A stretch of 64,000 nt of DNA from Bimastos eiseni. Lineage: Eukaryota; Annelida; Clitellata; Crassiclitellata; Lumbricidae. The notes below the pieces were generated by a model. That model searched no databases. It was not told the origin of the DNA and saw only the letters and a list, made by a program, of their open reading frames with translations. A program made the position numbers and the translations under genes. Below are positions 49,560 through 61,139 of this stretch, piece by piece; position 1 is the stretch's first letter; each line of letters begins with the position of its first letter. The stretch lies in contig OY365815.1 of assembly GCA_959347315.1 (NCBI GenBank), positions 18,242,046-18,306,045 on the forward strand, written 5' to 3'.

Positions 49560-50860
49560 CTCCTATGTCTGAAATTAATTCGAAAGACTACTGCAGACTA
49601 CTCGACTACTAAATTAGTCAACTGAATGAACCTCATATTATAACAATAAAATACGCCAAATGTTTACCGGTTTATGGAAAGTTCACATGTATATTACGCG
49701 CAGAAAAATATATGCCTAACAGTCCTGAAATTAAAACTTCCCCATTCAATAGATTTTCAACAAAATTTTTCTTCGGTCCTTGAAGCAACGCCCAGAATTA
49801 TTACTCACAGTTCATTCAACCAACTATAAATTTATAAAAAATTTCGCAGGTAATTCCAGAGTTCGAAAATTTAATACCTGTGAGACATCGCTTCCGGCCT
49901 ATGAACACAGTTGTTTAGTTAAAATCTACGAAAATGCAGCACTTGAAATTTACAGACTTTTACAAGTATCGTCCGTATCAACGTTTTTGTAAATTCGTAA
50001 TCCACCGTATTCTTTAAAACGACCAACTAAATTAGTCAGCAGTTAAAATTCTTGTACTCGTCATCTACGTGCTGATAATCATACTCTATAAGTAGCTGTA
50101 CACCTGTTTAACGGTATGACCAACGCCCTCGAATAATTTCTATAACCATAATACCCATATCGCTTAGCGCCCCAACATCATCCCAGACTATATAAAATAG
50201 AGCGGTGATGTCTGGAACTTATATTAGTCCCAGCTGTAGGAAATAACAGACTCAGGAAATTACAGACGTACATAATTTGTTGAGGAAATTTTGTCTCCTA
50301 TAATGGAAAATCGTACTAAGGCCTACTTATCGACGTAATCCAGTCTCAACCTGGGCGTGTTTCTTCAACTTTCTTGTAATTTCTTTGCCTCTAAAAGGTG
50401 AACGCTTCAAAATGACAAAAGCATTGTGTTTGAGCGTTGCTTAACAGGTCGGAAGCGTGTCTAACCAGTTTACCGTGAGTTTGGCATAGGCTTATCTCTT
50501 GGAGTGTGGAAATTGGTATACTTATAAGCAAGAAAGCAAAAATATCCTTTAATAACTAAAGCCAATTGTTAGTAGCCTTTGGTGTGCAAACAACACATAA
50601 GTTAGTTAGGCCTCCAACTGTGAGCGAAATCTTCCACAGCGCCCAAAAATGCGAAGTTAGGGGACCAACTAGGCTATACAGCTTATTAATTAATCTGCCT
50701 GATATCATTATATCCAGAACATCTCTTGGATTGTGGTGACCGCGTGCGGCGTGTAGCGGAGGCATATGCCTACGTATCGAGGGCTGTAGACTGGTATGTC
50801 ACCCCAACCACCGGGGTGTGTATACCTTATACGCATCATTGCGAACCAATAATGTTCGTG
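49560..50860. other. 5' flank of the receptor gene, no further gene
   Basis: Should contain the receptor promoter and 5' UTR; no core-promoter motif stands out. The minus frame at 50556-50765 has no support. Confidence 0.4.
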
Positions 50861-50872
50861 TAGCCTATTACT

Positions 50873-50991
50873 CAGACGGTGATCTCGGCTGAGAGGTGGG
50901 GAACACCCAATGAGAGGGGTAAGAAATGTGTGGGGGACAAACGTATAATCTCTCTGTAAAGATGGGGACCTCCCTCGGGATCGCCTCCCTG
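50873..50991 (-). mobile_element. Short hAT-like MITE (GATCGCCRCCTCTG family), inverted copy
   Basis: Starts CAGACGGTGATCTCG and ends GGGATCGCCTCCCTG. Flanks CTATTACT and CTATTACG match at 7 of 8 bases. 119 bp, containing GGAACACCCAATGAGAG. Confidence 0.85.
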
Positions 50992-50999
50992 CTATTACG

Positions 51000-51840
51000 T
51001 ACGCTTCTTATTCTGCTGCAATAACGGACGTTCAGTACATGTTCTCAATTATTTAACTGATGAGCTGCATTGGTTTCCCAGTTGCTCTTGGTACACTCAA
51101 GTTGTCAGTCACAAAGCTATTAAAGAAAATTATAATCAATTTCACGAGTAAGTATATAGAGAAATCGGTTGAATAACCTCAATTACCTTTCACATTTCCA
51201 GTAATCGTATCTCCAAATTGCCAGGTGCAATTGGGTCCGGGTCATCCATTTAGTATGAACGCAGAAATCCAGCTCTCTCATCCCTGTACACACACGCACT
51301 ATTTTACTCCCTTCCCCAGCTGTGCAAGAACACTTGACGCAGCCCCAAAATCCTATAATAATGGTCTAAGTTTTAAATGAGTTAATCTCATGTCTTGACA
51401 TTATACCAGATATCTTTTCTTCTTTAGATCCCTACATATATATAATACCTTATTCCCATCTAAATCCGTTTTTCTAATAACAAATACCTCACAGGTCCAC
51501 ACAAAAACAATCAAGGTCAAATAAAATTAATTTAGCAGTTAATATTAGGCCTAAAGGGCAACGTGGCACAAAAACGCCGCATCTCCCACAGTCCTACTTC
51601 TCCCGGTAGTATTTGTCTGATAGCGATTCAGCGGCTATTTAAAAATTTATCTGATGAGTGAATGTCCTCTAGCAGTCAAGTCTTCAGCAATCTACATCCA
51701 AATTCTGTGTAACCAATGACCAACATTACTGGCGATGCTATGTTCCATAACTGACTTTAACAGCAAGCATTCAGATCATGCAATAGTTGAATATTACAAC
51801 CAGAATCTGTAACCCTTTGATCCTGATATGACATTAGGTT
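51000..51840. other. Intergenic stretch, nothing recognised
   Basis: AT-rich DNA with one TAGGCCTA; no gene. Confidence 0.45.
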
Positions 51841-51851
51841 TTGGATGCAAC

Positions 51852-52726
51852 CAGTGTTGGGCACGAGACCAAAACCTTGAGACCAAGACCGAGAGGTCCA
51901 AGACCAAGACCGGGTGGTCCGAGACCAAGACCAAGACCGGGTGGTCCAAGACCAAGACCGAGGGTCCGAGACCAAGATCAAGACCGATACTCTTTTTTTA
52001 TAAACAGTTCAATTTATTAAGACGCTAAAACGGAATAACACGCTTAAAACATAAATTTTATTGCTAAAGAATACTAATGTTAATGGTCCAGATAACAGTT
52101 TTACAGGCCAGTCTGAACTTTTGTGGGTTCAGCCCTTGGCTTCAGCCTGAGAATATCACACCATAAATTGCTTACAGTATACAATAGGTTCTAAATACCT
52201 CTGAACAAGTAGATTAACGTTCCGTTTGAATGGTGTATGCTTACTTGTACTCGGAATTGTAGGTTAACAGTGACTAGGCTACACGTCATCGACCACATAA
52301 TTATTATATTGTTCCAAAACCTTGACATTTGTGAAAGTAAATTTTGAAATGATTGGTTCCGTTGCAAATGCATTTTTTTGCCCATAGTAACATGTATATA
52401 TAGAGGGTCAGCACGTCATAAATCAATAACAAGCGCGTAGGGATTAAACATCTGAAGTCTCTAATAATCGAAAATAATCGACAAATATCAAAGAAATTGC
52501 TCTAATAGGGCAAATGACCAAGAATGCTAACCTAAGACAGAGACCAATCCCAAGACCGTTCCTTTAAGACCAAGACCGACGCAGTCGAGACCAAGATCGA
52601 TGGTCCGAGACCAAGATCGATGGTCCGAGACCAAGATCGATGGTCCGAGACCAAGACCATGACAGCAGTTTTCCGGTCTCGAGATCATCTCGAGACCAAG
52701 ATCGCGGCCTCAAGACCACATTCCTG
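51852..52726 (-). mobile_element. hAT-like element with GAGACCAAGACC arrays, copy 3
   Basis: Reverse orientation: starts CAGTGTTGGGCACGAGACC and ends GACCACATTCCTG. It is flanked by perfect GATGCAAC duplications (51844-51851 and 52727-52734). 875 bp; the right array contains four near-identical GATGGTCCGAGACCAAGATC units. Confidence 0.93.
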
Positions 52727-52938
52727 GATGCAACCCATATAATAGGTGGAAATCGCAGGCATTGGTTGGGAATCAAGGAAAAGGCATCAGTATGAAACAG
52801 AATCCTACAATGGCCATTATGCAGTACAAAGCTCAAACGTCAAGCTACGCAATTGCATAAGGATATTTTGGACATAAATCCAAAACATTTGGCACATTCT
52901 AACCAATGAGTCAACACAAACCAAACATAAGTTTTAAC

Positions 52939-53455
52939 TAGGGTTGCCAACCGACCCGGAACGGGTGAGACAGTCCCAGAATTGGCCTAGTCCGTCCAGT
53001 GTCCCGCTTATTTTGTCCCGGACTTTGGGAATATTACAAATTATTATGAGATTGAATGACATTATTCACATTCAAGCAACATGAGCAATATTGTAATAAA
53101 ACATCATAAGTCTCACTGTTCATAATCATGATTTAATCAATAGTGTTTCATTAATCGACTTTCAATTAAGGACTAGAAAGTCTCAAACTCTCAAACACCA
53201 ATTGAAATTCATAACTTAATAAGCCTAGCAGAACGTGGAAAACTTGAGTCTGTTGTATGTTTACTGCCAGTACTTTTATTTGATGAATGTACACATATGT
53301 GAACAGTGAACTGCATGAATCATTCATCATAGTGGTAACTGGGAAATGTCTCGGAATGAGTTCGTTCAGAGTTGTCTACCCAAGTAGTTTGTCATTAATC
53401 ATAGTGGTAACTGGGAAATATTTCGGAATGGGTTTGTTCACAGTTTGCAACCCTA
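52939..53455. mobile_element. hAT-like element abutting the ABHD11 3' end
   Basis: The ends TAGGGTTGCCAAC and GTTTGCAACCCTA form inverted repeats. Flanks GTTTTAAC and GCTTTAAC match at 7 of 8 bases. 517 bp, with a 72-bp tandem duplication at its right side. It begins 74 bp past the ABHD11 stop codon. Confidence 0.8.
53275..53280 (-). terminator. Candidate ABHD11 poly(A) signal AATAAA
   Basis: The first canonical AATAAA I see on the minus strand after the ABHD11 stop lies 257 bp downstream, inside the hAT-like element. Use of this signal is not shown. Confidence 0.4.
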
Positions 53456-53460
53456 GCTTT
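53328..53460 (+). repeat. 72-bp tandem duplication
   Basis: CATAGTGGTAACTGGGAAAT and the following 40 or so bases occur at 53328 and again at 53400, with several substitutions. Confidence 0.88.
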
Positions 53461-53536
53461 AACAGGTGACATAATTATAATTTTCCTAATGCTTTCCCAT
53501 AGACAAATAGCACGTCTAGTTGATTTATCATTCAGA

Positions 53537-56500
53537 TCAATTCCTATTCTCAAACTCATGAAGACTCTGCTTAACAATGTCTATGAACGCTACTGATTTG
53601 TCCGAATGTACCCAGTGACCAGCTCCCTCAATGTGCTGCACCACAGCCTTCGGGAAAAGACGCCGGATCTCTGGATAGTCTGTTTCACTGCCAAAATAAA
53701 AACAAAAACATTAGGACATCATATTAATCGGTAATAGTATTAATCAAGCAATAATCTTTATGATTATTATAGCGATTATCACAAACATTATCAACAATAA
53801 TAATAACCTAGCGTGTATCATGCTGTAACGCTTCACTTATTCACCGGGAATTTGCGCATCTGGTGCTGTTTACACTTTACTGCATCTGAGGTGCTGTTGC
53901 ATCTGTCCTATGTAAATAAGCCTTTTTCGTCTGTCCTATGTAAACAAGATTCACAGGGCGTGTCATATGCAAATAAGGTTCAGAGGGCGTTTGACGGGTA
54001 AACAGCATGTCCCATCTGTCATTTTTCACAGGTAAACAGCCATGGTTAAAATAATGTGCCTCCAGCGTTAATAATACGTTTAACAAAAGCTTTATTGATG
54101 TGTATGAGTTGTACATCGTATAATGTAAGTATATTTGCAGTTATTGAAATTAAATGGGAAACTTAATGTATGAAATTTCATGGGTTAAGTAGGCCTACGA
54201 CCTGTAATTTTTCATGGGTTAACAGCTAGTATGAATAATAATAAAACATGTAATTAACGTGAATTATTGGCCTGCAGTTAAATCTTAACAGCTCTTAGCC
54301 ACCCACCCACCCATCCTTTGGAAAGGTGGAAATTATTTTGGATGGGCATAAATAGTGCATGGACGTGATTGGACGAGTTGCCAAAGGAAATACAGTTCAT
54401 CATAATTGTCAGATAGTTCTGTTAAATGTCATTTATATTATAACGTATAACCCATTCCTCCCATCATCTTAAATTAACAGATTTGTGATTTGCATTGCAT
54501 GTAAAACAAAACTGTTATGAATGTCATCACATCCCATAGGTCATGTAGGGTAGGAGCATTGATGTTGGACTCGTACGATTGTGGCATCGGTTGTTTATGA
54601 CTTTGTACGCTGACAATGTCGAGCGGTCACAACTTCTAAATTCTGCTGCTTTAATTGGATGCCCTATTCTTTATTTCTAAGGGTCTGCAGTCACATATTG
54701 ATGCTGAAAAACAGCATAGTTCACAAAACAGGCCAATGAAGCTCCATGAGTGAAATGAAGAGGTTTCAATTAACCTGATCAGTTGAGAGTTCCGTCCAGC
54801 AATAAAGACGGTTCTTCCATCATAAAAAGTCGAAAAATGCGGAAACCCAGTTATATTATGGATGTTGTCGCGTACCGCATCCAGATTGATTCTCCACATA
54901 ATTTTTTCATTCCTTTGTCCAATATTTGTCAAAATGAAATCTCGTAGAGGCTTCTCCTGCAAGATAAGAGTATCATATATAATACTAGGAAAATTAAACA
55001 CAAATTAAACATCTGATAATAGCTCAATTTCTGGTATAACACAGACAATGGATTCAAAATTTACTTCTGTAGCTTGATCTATGGATGAAAAACCCCATAA
55101 TGGATAATTATATCCTAACTGCATTGATAATATTTCTCTCATTTTTCTGCCAAACTGTTAGTTGGCCAATGGTTGGAGTTTATACAAAACTGACTGTTCA
55201 CAAGCGTCCACATCATATTTCTAAAAGATTATTATGCAAACTGCAAAGCCACTAAAACATTTGTGTAGTCTGTTGTATTTTGCTCAGTGAAGAAAGCACA
55301 GAAGCAAGAGGCAAACACCAATCACAAACGTTTTTAATATCATAGACTAGGCTAAGGCTAGTTTATTGCTCAAATTAAATGTACGAATTAAAGCAAGAGT
55401 TTCCCTATATTTCTTAGTTTTTTAAAATAAAAATCTAACATAAAGGTATCATATTCAGCAATTAACAACATATGCATTTGTTATACCATCCCATGAATGG
55501 CCAGAAGATAATGATGCCTGAAAGTGGAAAATCAAAAAAAGAAAGAAGCATTCACCTAAATTTATTTTAAAATTGTTTCATTTCCAAAATGCAATTTTGA
55601 AGCAAATGTACTTATCTTGCAGCCTTTATGAGTCAAATGACACCAGTGGCAAGTATCTAGTAAACTCATTTTTTATAGAGGAAACTGAAGAATGCTGCTG
55701 TTAGCACACAACAAATGCAAAGCAATGTCGACATCGACATGGTCAAACCTCACAATTTCAGTTTTTCCATGGCCCTCACCATTTCAAAATGTAACTTGAT
55801 CCGGATCCTAAAGCCTGTAATGTAATGTAATGAAGTATCTGCCATACTTTTTTGGTGAGGCACAATGGTCGACTGGTTAGAGTGGTCGACCTGTAATGTG
55901 AACAGTACGAGTTCGATCCTTGTTTGAGGCAGTCAGGCCTACTGAGTAGGGACCTTGAGCAAGTCCTTTGCTCACAGTTGCTCTGCAATATAATTGCACA
56001 TGTGCCATTTGTGCACTGCTGAACTCTGTAAGAAGGGCAATACAAAATGCAATTGTAATTCATTGTACTTTTATAGCAAAATACTAAAGAAATAATGAGC
56101 ATAAGAAATCATAATACAAAACCTTCAAAGACAAATAAATACAATATGTCACTCACTGGAAACGTTTTCATCAGCTGTTTGTTTGCAATTTGCCGTGCCT
56201 GGGTGATGGTCTTGACCTCTGGATCAAAGGTCACGTTCCTCATCGCCTCAATATATTCTGGGAAGGAAGTGACAAGGGTTGAGCTTGAAGAGGCAGGGGA
56301 GATGTCTTCAACAATCAACATTTCCACCAACTGTGGCTACAAAGTAAGAATGCATAATAAATGTATACTTATAATTAATTATTATGGTAAATACTGCCCA
56401 TTAGAACATTACTATCTTTTAGAACACCCCAGAATTTTCTAATATCATATTGACTTCTAAGTTTTACAATAGGATTCCTAGATCAATAGATTAAATAAAT

Positions 56501-59500
56501 ATTCTTCTTAAATGTGAAAATTACAGCGCTCTTTAAAACTAATATCTGCTACCTGTCATAATGTACATAATTTTTTATCAGGGCAAAACAATCCGTTCGT
56601 TTCACAAGAATTTGTTAAAATTTTGCACATATCAAACTGTTTCACAATACACTTGTTGAAATAGGATATGCATGCTATGCCCTTTTATGATGAGCAGCAC
56701 ACTACATTAGGTGGCTTCAGGCATATAACATTTAATACAAACATGCACAAATTAATATGGTAATTTTTAAATCTGATATCTTTCGAAGTTGATGCTATAT
56801 TAGTGGCACTACAGCAGTTTGGGTAATCACCAAAGTTGAGATGACCTTACCTTGGTTAGCGCCAGCGTCATGACCGCTTTGCCTCCCATGCTGTGGCCCA
56901 GGAAAATGGCACTTTTGAGGTTGAGTGTTTTGAGCAAGAGCTCAAGGTCTTCGCTCATTGCATGGTAGTTCATCTCTGGTGAGTGTGGACTGTCGCCATG
57001 GTTTCTGGCATCAATGGTAACTACCTGGAATAGCAGAAACCTGGATATAAAAGTCTTTTTCGAGGTACTATTTTTACACAGCACATAATTTCTACTTGCT
57101 CAAATTCTGTGACATAGGGAAGTCACATAAATGTTTATAAATGCACGTTTTCAGGGGTGGCGATATTCAGGAAGGGTCGAGAGGACAAGTCCCCCTCACC
57201 TTTTACAGAGATGGGACATGTTATGTGTTTGTTCCCCACATTTCTTACCCCTATCCTTGGGTGTCCTCCCAATCTCTCAAATGAGATCGCCACCTCTGCA
57301 TGTATTTCTGCACAATATTACAGATTTTATTAACATAAATAAAAAGTCCAATTCCTGCCAGAAATAAATAGTACGGCATCCAAAAACATTTGAATTCTGA
57401 AGCTGTAACCACTCGACGCCATGAGCGCACGAAGTCGCAAATGACCGAAGCTGCGACCATACAAGACTGATGCCCAGAGCTGTTAATATCGCGATAAAGT
57501 ATCGCGATACTTTGATATCGTGATACTTTTATCAGTATGCAGCGAGTATCGCAGTAGTTTTATTTTGCTGGTATCGCATGTGTATTGCGATACCTATTTT
57601 TAGTCTGCCAGCGATACTCGATACCAATACTTTTTCTCACTGAAATTTATATGGTTTCTTAAGAAATATGCGAAGTCAATCATTGTGCTTTGACAAGTTT
57701 AGGCCTATATTTACATATATATATATATATACCCTTTTGGCCATATAAACCTTAATTGTTGCGAACAGATGGATATTTTTACAGGTCTAAATAAAGAACT
57801 GACCGAAGTAGGCCTATGTCCTTTAGCGTTCACTGGTAGAAGTGGCGTGCCCAATTAATTTTAGAGTGCTTGCGAATTTAGGTGATCTTGAAATTGAAAA
57901 GGGCTGAGGAAACGAAGATTGCAAGTGCGATATCAGAGCATTGTGTTTGAACAGCTTGCCTGAAGGCTACTTCAAAGACATTGTGATTGGCCACAGGACT
58001 GGAAAGTCCCCATGTTCCTTAGTGTCAACCAGGGCCGTACCGAGGGAGGGGCCAGTGGGGCCGTGGCCCAGGGCACAAATATGGGAAGGGCACAAATTTC
58101 AGGATAGAATAACTTATTATTCCATAAAATGCACTATTCTCAAAATGTGGGGGCGCCAGATTGATGCTAGGCACAGAGCGCAAATACTATTTTCAAAATG
58201 TGTGGGTGCCAGATTGATGCTATGCACAGGGCGCAAATACTATTTCCAAAATGTGGGAGCGCCAGATTGATGCTAGGCACAGGGCGCAACTATAGTTCGG
58301 TGCGGCCCTGGTGTCAACAGTCTTAGAATGATATTCAGGAGCCAGAAATTTTAGATCCTTTCAACCTGATTCATCAACCTTTTGTCGTTAAAATTAAGCC
58401 AAATTTAAGAATGACTACCTGGTATATGCAAAATTTTTGAAAAATGCCGTTAGAAGTTCAAAAGACCATATTTTCAAATAGGAGAGTATTTAGATTGGGG
58501 CGACATCTGTATTTAAGAGAAAAGAGTGTACACGGAAATTTGACAAGTAACCATTCCTCTTATCTGAATTCCTTATGATTGGCCCAAGCGATTGCTTGGG
58601 AAATTTTCTATGATTATCTGTGCATGAATTATAATTTATGCTAAGCTTGAATTAAGCATGCATATTGAAAAGTATTGGTAAAAGTATTGGTATTGCAATG
58701 CTTTTCAGAAAAAGTATTGGTATTGGTATCACGATCCTTCTAATTAGGAAACATTGTTATTGGTATTGCAATACTTTTTTCCAGTATTGTTAACAGCCCT
58801 GCTGATGTCAATGCTCCTACCCTACACTAAATGACCCAAGGGTTTTGATCACATTTATAACAGTTATGCTTTACATACAATGATACAAACAACAAGTCTG
58901 TTAACTCCAGATGATTTATAGAATGGATTTTACATTATATCACATTTAAAACAACCTATTTTTCAGTAATGATGAACAATGTTTCTTTCAGCATCTTGTC
59001 CAATCACGACCAAGCACAATTTATGCCCATCCAAATAATACATCCGTTCAAAGCAGGGGCGGTGATCCAGAATGGGGGTCGAAGGGGACAAGCTGTTACA
59101 ACCCCAACCTGTTACAGAGAGGGGACAATTTACACGTGTGTCCCGCCCGCATTTCCTACTTCTCTCATTGGGTGTCCCGCCACGTGTCAAGCGAGATCAC
59201 TGCCTCTGGTTCAAAGGACATGTTGGTGAATGACTAAAGCTTTGGCTCCTGAAAGCATTGCGGTAATTAAAATTTCAAGTCTTTTGATATAAAAGCAAAC
59301 TAGCTGGAAATGCTAAACAGATGCACAGGATCATGTTCTATGTTTGCAGGTCTTCAGAATGGTACCTGCCTATTCAGGGCCATCCCGAGGGTGGCCAGCG
59401 GGGCCATGGCCCAAGGCGCAAATGTGGAAAGGGCCCAATTTTCAGAATGGAGTAACTTATTATTCCACAAAATGCACTATTTTCAAAATGTGGGGTGCCA

Positions 59501-60395
59501 GATTGATGCTATGCAAAGGGCGCAAATACTATTTTCAAAATGTGGGGCGCCAGATTTATGCTAGGCACAGGGCAAAATTACAGCTCGGTACGGCCCTGTG
59601 CTTATGGTCAAACTAAGACTTGCTTAGACAACATAAGGTGTTTGCAAATAAAATGCCAAAACAAGTTCAACAAATATGAGTCCATCTACCTGGCGACCAG
59701 TCTGACTCAGATGTTTTGCAATCGACTCAAAGTTCTTCTTTGATCCGAACAATCCATGAAGAAGGAACAAAGGAGGCAACAATCTCTGACTTTCAGTTTT
59801 GCTTTCAAAGATCGTATGTGACAAATTCACTGCACTAAAGAATAGTCAGAAAGGAACACTTGTAGCAATTTCCTATAAACAAATAACAATCTGTGAAAGC
59901 TAAGTACATGAGCAACAATTAATCTAATACCACTCAGAAAAACAGAAGAAACATTTCAGAGTATGCAAAATCTCAGACTGAAAAAACTATGTATTTAGAG
60001 AGTTCCAGCTCGGCTTGTATTTGCCTGTGGCGTTGAAAACAGAAGCATACGATCATACTACAAGATCGTGAGTAGATAAACTAAAGATGAGCGATACAAA
60101 TTAACTTAATGAATTCAATCCGTGGTTTCAAGTGCATTTGCGTGAATTGGATTTCGGTTATTAGGCACGTTATGTGCTGTAGGTCACTATTAGCCAGGCG
60201 GCTCAATAAAAATGAGGTGTATCTTCGCATATTTCTGAATCGAAGTTTACTAGTGCAACCTAAGTTATATATCGTCTCAACTATTCACACAGAAACTCAC
60301 CGACATGAGTCTGTCGCCAAAGCGTTGAAACATCTCATCAATGACACCCGACCTCGGAGGCAGAGTTCTGCGGCATGCAATGATAACAGCGTCAT
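53537..60395 (-). CDS. ABHD11: ABHD11, mitochondrial alpha/beta hydrolase, complete gene
   Basis: Six exons in minus order: 60395-60301, 59834-59690, 57024-56851, 56336-56157, 54956-54775 and 53687-53537. They join in phase to 927 nt, 308 residues; human ABHD11 has about 315. Exon 1 encodes a basic, Ser/Leu-rich start (MTLLSLHAAELCLRGRVSLM) fitting a mitochondrial presequence. Exon 2 carries the oxyanion-loop motif LHGLFGSKKNF. Exon 3 carries DARNHGDSPHS and the nucleophile elbow GHSMGG. Exon 4 begins PQLVEMLIVEDISP and exon 5 has MWRINLDAV. Exon 6 carries the catalytic His in GAGHWVHSDK. All introns are GT-AG. In mammals ABHD11 is a mitochondrial serine hydrolase that protects lipoylated 2-oxoglutarate dehydrogenase and can hydrolyse acylglycerols. 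All key motifs are intact. Intron 2 is packed with transposons. Confidence 0.95.
55854..56065 (+). mobile_element. tRNA-derived SINE in ABHD11 intron 4
   Basis: The head has a pol III A box (TGGTCGACTGG, 55866 on) and B box GTTCGATCC (55911-55919), followed by a non-tRNA body and an A-rich end. TACTTTT-like sequence flanks both sides (55845 and 56066) as a target duplication. The anticodon arm is not intact, so this is not a tRNA gene. It lies 92 bp from exon 4. Confidence 0.85.
57152..57298 (+). mobile_element. Short hAT-like MITE (GATCGCCRCCTCTG family)
   Basis: Ends CAGGGGTGGCGATAT and GATCGCCACCTCTG. Flanks CACGTTTT and CATGTATT match at 6 of 8 bases. 147 bp, in ABHD11 intron 2. Confidence 0.85.
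57475..58801. mobile_element. hAT-like element with TATCGCGATAC / TATTGGTATTG arrays, interrupted
   Basis: Ends CAGAGCTGTTAATATCGCG and AGTATTGTTAACAGCCCTG are inverted repeats. Flanks CTGATGCC and CTGATGTC match at 7 of 8 bases. Both ends hold short arrays of TATCGCGATAC- or TATTGGTATTG-like units. A younger element with its own duplication sits at 58030-58310. Without it the element is about 1038 bp; no transposase is recognised. Confidence 0.88.
58030..58310. mobile_element. hAT-like MITE, CAGGGCCGTACCGAG family, copy 2, nested
   Basis: Ends CAGGGCCGTACCGAG and GTTCGGTGCGGCCCTG, with perfect GTGTCAAC duplications (58022-58029, 58311-58318). The interior has three ~58-bp units containing GCCAGATTGATGCTA. 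Confidence 0.95.
59054..59208 (+). mobile_element. Short hAT-like MITE with perfect 8-bp TSD
   Basis: Ends CAGGGGCGGTGATC and GATCACTGCCTCTG, flanked on both sides by GTTCAAAG (59046-59053, 59209-59216). 155 bp; same family as 57152 and 50873. Confidence 0.95.
59375..59598. mobile_element. hAT-like MITE, CAGGGCCGTACCGAG family, copy 3
   Basis: Ends CAGGGCCATCCCGAG and CTCGGTACGGCCCTG. Flanks TGCCTATT and TGCTTATG match at 6 of 8 bases. It carries two internal GCCAGATT units where copy 2 has three. Confidence 0.9.
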
Positions 60396-60824
60396 GTTGG
60401 ACTAGCAAAAGACAGATCTTATCGTATCGATATATATTTACGGATTTTTGAGAAGTGAACGCATCAAATGTTTCAATTGCCTGTTTTACTACTGAGACGC
60501 GAAAATGTTGCAAGAGTATTGACTCTCAACTATCCATCTTTGCCATAAACTGTAAACAAAGATTCGTGTTTTAGTTACAAACAATAAGAGGACAGTATAA
60601 AAATATTTAGGGATGGTGGGCTTTACATGCGGATCCCTCAGGCAACCAGGCTCAATCCGGATCTCCAAACTTCTAAAGCGCCACTCAAAAGCCAAGCGAA
60701 CGGTATACTTATTCACAACTGCTGTGTCAAGTCACAGAAGTTTAAAGCCCGAGGATAAGGGATATAGAGTAGCCTAGCTGATGCATATGATGGTGAGTGA
60801 TGAGTAATGATAATTGATTGATTT

Positions 60825-61130
60825 AATGATTTTATATAGCGACCGTATAACCTCGACCCCGCTTATATTTTAATGAGAGTTTGTTAGGGTGAGATTATTC
60901 ACCGCCGCTCGTCCGTTCGAATGGACCCCACGTCGTTTAAGGTCCCGTTGCAAGGACCGTACTAACCCGAGATTTTTAAATCTCCGAAATAAACCGGCAC
61001 CGGGAGACGAACCGTCATCCGCATGCTTTCTTTCGCAAAGAGGCGCATGAGACGCGGCCGGGTCTCTAACCGATGTAGCTAACTGGGTCAGATGGTGAAG
61101 GAAAAGCAAAAAAATGAAATTCAGGAGTAG
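60825..61130 (-). mobile_element. SINE/LINE-like repeat with GCTATATAAAATCA tail
   Basis: On the minus strand it ends CGCTATATAAAATCATTAAAT, the tail type seen throughout the window. The 91-residue frame over it is therefore not taken as a gene. It lies about 430 bp upstream of the ABHD11 start. Confidence 0.6.
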
Positions 61131-61139
61131 AGGCAGTTT

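Noticed and set aside
55860..55930. tRNA gene
   Set aside because: A and B boxes are present, but the cloverleaf is not intact and a long non-tRNA body follows; it is a SINE.
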